A DNA stretch of 64,000 bases from assembly GCF_018687715.1 (NCBI RefSeq), contig NC_056765.1, positions 6,002,501 through 6,066,500 of the forward strand, in the 5' to 3' direction. Positions 59,601-64,000 of this stretch are shown here, piece after piece; the stretch's first letter is position 1; the number at the start of each line of letters is the position of its first letter. A model generated the notes under the pieces. It searched no databases. It was not told the DNA's origin and saw nothing but the letters and a program-made list of their open reading frames with translations. This stretch comes from Carya illinoinensis. Its lineage: Eukaryota; Streptophyta; Magnoliopsida; Fagales; Juglandaceae. The position numbers and the translations under genes were made by a program.

Positions 59601-60156
59601 TCATGTGAGGACATATTTACAAAGAGCAACTTGCGTATTATTCTATCTACGTGACCATTATGATCTTCTGAGAAACCAATTACGCGTTAAAACCAAAAGA
59701 GAGAAACAAAAAAAGGGATGCTACCTTACACGGCTGAACCGCGGTGGGAAATTGGGATGTTTTGATTTTGATGCCAAACCAAAACTCCACTGACACATAA
59801 AAAATCTCTTCTTCTTGATTGAAACCAATCGACAGAGATAAAGAGAACCGATCGAAGTTTGATCGGTTGGCATTGATTGGTTCAATGGTTTGAGAATCGG
59901 TTTCATTTTTCTAAATTCATCAACCAACAATCAACGAAGCACTATGTCAAATCCACAATCCACACTTTGCAAAACAAGATCACAACAACAAATTAACAAC
60001 TATCTCGTCACAGCCACCCAACACAACTCAACCAAAAAAAAAAACCTTAAATGGACAAAAAGAATCAAAGGCGTTGGTGATAGAGGAGGAGATGGTGGCT
60101 GTGGCTTGCTTGCGAGGTTGTGAGTGACAACGAAGTCGAGAGAACGCATTTGAGAC
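59601..60156. other. No gene recognised
   Basis: Several frames of 60-80 residues on both strands without family resemblance. Confidence 0.35.
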
Positions 60157-60231
60157 AAAACGACATCGTTGCAGTTATTAATTTTTTTTTTTTTTTTTTT
60201 GTATCTTGTGTCCCCAAAACGATGTCGTTTC
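60157..60231. repeat. Short inverted repeat around poly(T)
   Basis: AAACGACATCGTT at the left and AACGATGTCGTTT at the right are inverted copies separated by a poly(T). Related words occur at 53903-53943. Confidence 0.5.
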
Positions 60232-60469
60232 ACTCTTTCACACATATTTGAAAAAAAATAAAGACAGCTGACTTTAGCCGGTTCAGCAGTTTTTCTATGG
60301 ATTGAACTGTGAATTGAACTGGCCGACATCGGTTTGACTTAAATCCTACTGCCGGCCGACCAGTTCTCTGTTGGTTTCGGCGGGTTCCCTGTGCCAGGGG
60401 CCAGTCTGATCGATTCCGGCCAGAACTGTTATGCTACTTTTGATCTTTTCTCTTCCCAGTTTGAGAGTA

Positions 60470-60640
60470 AGATGAGATCAAATAATTTTAGATAAAAATT
60501 AAAAATTAAATAAGATATTATTAATATATTACTTTTTAATATTATTATTATTTACAAATTTAAAAAATTAATATTATTATATTTTATGTAAAAATTTAAA
60601 AAAATTATAATGATGAAATAAATTGAGATTAATTGTTTCC
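60470..60640. mobile_element. AT-rich MITE-like repeat (inverted)
   Basis: Reads AAGATGAGATCAAATAATTTTAGAT... and ends ATAATGATGAAATAAATTGAGAT. It is the reverse-complement version of the family at 22861 and 45035. Confidence 0.55.
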
Positions 60641-60657
60641 TCTTCTCTCTCTCAACT

Positions 60658-61215
60658 CAGACTCCATCTATCTTCTGTTTAACGTGTTTAATACCGGACA
60701 ACAATTCTTCTTCAAGGAGCAGGAGCTAGTCTTCTTCGTTCTTGGTGCTGCTGCAGTCTGGATATAAATGTTGTGAAAATATAGATTTTCTTTGCATGTT
60801 ATTGAAGATGATGCCAAATTTGATTTTGATTTTTTTATTTTTATTTACATGTTGTAATAGATCTATTCTATGCATCTTCTCTCTTCTTTTGAATTTTGTG
60901 TCTTCGTTTTCTCTCTTCCAGTTTGTTTTTTGTTTTTTTTTTTTAAATTCCGTTTTCTATTTGTCTTCTCTAATCATGTTAGGTGGAGAATGGATGTTAA
61001 GTAACCGAGGCAGCTAGCTCGACAGAAAACACTTCTGATTCTTCACCTAGGGTTCTTCACCTTCGACAGAAACCACTTTCGGAATCTTCATCGACAACAT
61101 CTTTGCCTGGGGTTTCTCTCTCAGCACGCCATTTCTGTGTGTGTCTCTCTCATAGGTTGTCCCTCTGGTTTTTTTTTTTTTTTTGGTTTTGGTAGGCTTT
61201 CGAATGTATTCCTAG
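60658..61215. other. No gene recognised before E3-ligase fragment
   Basis: CT-rich and T-rich sequence, possibly 5' UTR or intron of the fragment that follows. The 91-residue frame at 60742-61017 is Phe/Leu-rich and not recognised. Confidence 0.35.
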
Positions 61216-61219
61216 GATG

Positions 61220-61570
61220 ATGCGCGAGCCGTCGATGCTGGCGGGTGAGACCGAGGCGGAGTAGTTGGAGGAGAGGCAAAGCGACTGGGTGTACTCGAAA
61301 CCCGTGGTGGTCCTTGACATCATATGGAACTTCGCCTTTGTGGTAGTTGCTGCAACAGTCATGGTCCTCAGCCAGAACGAGTTGTTAGGCATGCCTCTCA
61401 GGCTCTAGATAGTGGGCTATGCTCTGCGAGGAGTGCTACACATGGTTTGCGTCTGCGTTGAGTATCGAAAGCTTCAGAGAAGGCGACGGAGCCGGTTGGT
61501 GGCATTTAATTCTGTGGAAAATGGAGGAAATTTGATCATGGGGTCGAGAGAGGATTCGGGGCAATACTGA
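61220..61570 (+). pseudogene. RING-type E3 ubiquitin ligase (At1g12760/At1g63170-like) N-terminal fragment
   Basis: The frame reads EERQSDWVYSKPVVVLDIIW, a hydrophobic span AFVVVAATVMVLSQNE, then IVGYALRGVLHMVCVCVEYR and a run of Arg. This is the N-terminal membrane region of a family of plant RING E3 ligases. The C-terminal RING is absent. In-frame TAG at 61262-61264 and 61406-61408, then TGA-TAA at 61568. It is a gene fragment with no visible poly(A), so not obviously processed. Confidence 0.75.
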
Positions 61571-62350
61571 TAAGCCACGACGGTCAGCAAGGGCCCTTAG
61601 GCTAAATCCCAAATACTTGGGATGAAGTTGGACGTGGAAAGATAGTTACATGAGACATGCATGCTGAATTGTACGTGGGACGTACGTGAAAAAAGTCACA
61701 GGTGACGTGCAAGCAGAGAAGAATGAGATAATAAACTGGGAAGACTGGGTCACTTGCAAGACTAGGTCATTGGCATTGCGGTTGCTAGTTTTTCGTCATT
61801 AGTTATGCTACTTTTATTTTTGTTAGTCATTCTTTGTGTTTACGTATTGGTATTGTTCTGTTTCCAGCTTTCCTTTTATTTCAGTTTCCTTGTACATGGC
61901 TTGGCTTTATTCAAAGTAGTCGAAAGTTATCAATAAAGGGAAGTAATCAATTGTTTTCCAGAACTTTGTGGTACTTTCTCACTCGAAGAGAAACCCATCT
62001 ATTTATTTACAAATTACGTGAGTTTGGGACCTATCAAATACGTAACATTGGCGGAGAATCTGGACGAGGACGGCATCGGAAGTGTTGCAAAGTAGACTTC
62101 CCATTCTCAGGATATCATGCGTGGCACGCCGGCCGGCGATGTATAGTGTCTAATATTAGTGTGCAGCGTGCCAATAGACTACACAACCTTTTTATATTAG
62201 TGTTTAATAATGAAAAGATTGTCCCTTTAAGCTTTTGGACTCAAGGGAGAGTTTTCTTTTCAGAAACGCTTCTAATTGGTACATCCTATAAGTATTGAAC
62301 AACAGAGACCAATGAAATAATGCCACATAGTTTATACAAGTTCTAGGAAA
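61571..62350. other. Possible LTR-like sequence
   Basis: 61680-62050 has the T-rich then AATAAAG-containing composition of an LTR and ends GGGACCTATCAAATACG before an ATTGGCGGAGA stretch. No second copy is present to prove it. No gene. Confidence 0.25.
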
Positions 62351-62351
62351 T

Positions 62352-62465
62352 GCGGTGCGCTGCAGTGGAACTTTAGATATTGAAGGGGTCTGAGTTCGAG
62401 ACCCAACTCCCCCCTTCTCTCTCTCTACCCTAACCTCCCTCTCTCCTTCCCTCTCCTCCTTGAAT
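62352..62465 (+). repeat. Possible tRNA-derived SINE, inverted partner of 63058-63134
   Basis: TGCGGTGCGCTGCAGTGG (A-box-like) and, about 26 bases on, GGTCTGAGTTCGAGACCC (B-box-like), then pyrimidine-rich DNA. The part from 62379 is inverted at 63058-63134. Confidence 0.4.
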
Positions 62466-63310
62466 AAATGCGACATATCTGCACTCCCTTTCTCCTCTCC
62501 CTCCCCTTTTATCTCAGCCCCCGACGACACCAAGTACTTGGACCACAATACTGTCCGCTGGTATTCTTCGAGTGGGAAGCCTTCTCCCAGATTTCCCATT
62601 GGTGGACATGTGCTTAAATCAGGATAAGTTCTCCATGGGTCTGAGCCAAAACTCATCAAAACCACTTAAATCAGGTCCCCTTAGCATCTTAAACCAAAAG
62701 TACATTCCAAAAGGTAGCAAATCACTTCTAAATGCTTAAGTTGAAGAAGACCCAAAAGGGAAAAAATTGAACTTGCGAGCTTCGAATAGTTCCATATCCC
62801 ACTACATTGTAGAGTTTCTAGCTTTCAAGCACCGATGAATAGAACTCAAGCCAGCAAATCATCAATGAAAGTCAAAACTCTTGATTTTTTGAGATATATG
62901 ATCACAAAAAATAAAAGTAAAAACAACTTTTTGGCAAATTTTTAAAAAACATAAAAAGAAAAATGAAAGGAAAAAAAAAAACTACGGCCAATAAATTGTA
63001 CAATAGGGGCTGCAATGATTCTTTATTTTGATTACTGATTTTTTCCTAATTTTATTGATCGTGAAGGAGAGGGAAAGGTTAGGGTTTGCTTCGAAGAGAG
63101 AGGGGGGTGGGTCTCAAACTCAGACCCTTTTGTTGAGGATCCTTTGCCCTAATCTACGGCCTTCCATATATAACCATTATCCTCGCTCCAATTTTCAAAT
63201 TTTTTGGAACCAAGTCTTCCTCCCACCGCCATACCCCCTCTTCCCCTGCGCCCCATTCCCGGCACATTGCTCAATCTAGATCCCGTCCGTGTGTTCTTTG
63301 TACTGATCCC
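62466..63310. other. No gene recognised
   Basis: Non-coding by inspection. Contains the second arm of the inverted repeat (63058-63134). The sequence just before 63311 may already belong to the copia element. Confidence 0.35.
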
Positions 63311-64000
63311 GTGGATGAGTCTTTGCAGGTCGATAATTCTCTTGCAGGTCCATCTCTGCAGTCCTCAGATTCTGGTTCACCTTCTATTGAGACCACTGAG
63401 CTGCCCTCTGCTACTCCTATTGCTGCCATTCCAATGGGTTCTCATCCTATGCTCACACCAGCCAAGGCTGGTATTTTTAAACCTTGCCATCTGGCGAATC
63501 TTGCCTTCTTGGGATCCTTTGGTTTTCTCTCTGCTCTTCTGGCCTCCACCGAGCCTAAAGGGTTCAAATCTACTGCCAAGAATCCTGCTTGGCTCACCAC
63601 CATGGATGAAGAAGTGCAAGCTCTACAAAATAATCGTACCTAGATTTTGGTCCCTCGCCCTGCCAATACCAACATTGTGGGCTCCAGATAGGTATTTCGG
63701 ACCAAATATTTTCTCGATGGATTTATCGAACACCTCAAAGCCCGCCTCGTTGCCAAGGGATATACATAGGTACCTGGTCTTGACTACACGGATACTTTTA
63801 GCCCAGTCATCAAGGCTACCACTGTCTGTGTTGTCCTCCCTCTTGCTGTGACTAATCGATGGCCTCTTCGCCAACTTGATGTCAAAAATGCCTTTCTCAA
63901 TGATCATCTTACTGAACAACTCCATATGGAACAGCCTCCTGGGTACATCGATCCTCGCTTTCCTAATCATGTTTGTCAGTTGAAGAAGGATCTTTATGGC
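63311..64000 (+). pseudogene. Copia reverse transcriptase, left part, running off the window
   Basis: One frame from 63311 to the window end. It has the linker Ser/Pro/Thr-rich region, then [62 protein letters not shown] and QLKKDLYG, the start of a copia RVT_2 domain with LDVKNAF. TAG codons at 63641-63643 and two further in-frame TAG (about 63689 and 63767) break it. The catalytic YVDD block would be to the right of the window. Confidence 0.9.

Overview
This is nuclear DNA from a flowering plant. It has spliced host genes, Ty1-copia, LINE and gypsy-type elements, long AT-rich non-coding tracts and MITE-like repeats. The ankyrin/PGG cluster, the FAR1-related gene and an abundant AT-rich MITE fit a woody eudicot. 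Fagales (walnut, hickory or oak relatives) is my best guess, but it rests on pattern recognition and not on a search. No organellar, bacterial or CRISPR features are present.

The main host content is a cluster of ankyrin-repeat/PGG membrane-protein genes of the ITN1/ACD6-like type, all on the minus strand, at several stages of decay. Copy C (37128-43657) can be assembled by eye into seven exons with compatible phases and no internal stop, encoding about 716 residues. Its first exon encodes a Ty1-copia gag-like (DUF4219/UBN2-like) domain, followed by ankyrin exons and a four-helix PGG exon. Copy D (32884-36149) is a 5'-truncated tandem duplicate whose junction cuts exon 2 at about 36150. Copy B (24976-27661) keeps only the gag-like exon and damaged exons 2 and 3. 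Copy A (about 1236-10112) keeps a gag-exon remnant and a short putative leader exon, and is interrupted by a 5 kb copia element and a LINE. Further copies of the 5' flanking sequence lie at 51-52 kb, 55.6-57.7 kb and 58.0-59.1 kb.

Other host genes are fewer. A six-exon FAR1-RELATED SEQUENCE gene (12579-15805) is complete except for two in-frame stops. Close to it on the other strand is a small GRF zinc-finger/membrane-anchor protein (16894-17304) next to a ~50 bp minisatellite. Exons 1 and 2 of a HINT3-like HIT gene (30034-31176) are cut off where the copy B duplication begins. A fragment of a RING E3-ligase gene (61220-61570) has two stops.

Mobile DNA: a LINE 3' end (1-1235); a full-length dead copia with both LTRs (3838-8883); a copia RNase H plus LTR (22158-22807); a gypsy-type PF04195-like element with a 115-bp tandem array (about 45780-50622); a small poly(A) retro-insertion with 19-bp target duplications (52119-52413); a copia RNase H relic (about 52560-52975); and a copia reverse transcriptase running off the right edge (63311-64000). 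Most of the broken reading frames are damaged by stop codons consistent with C-to-T or G-to-A change, with few frameshifts.
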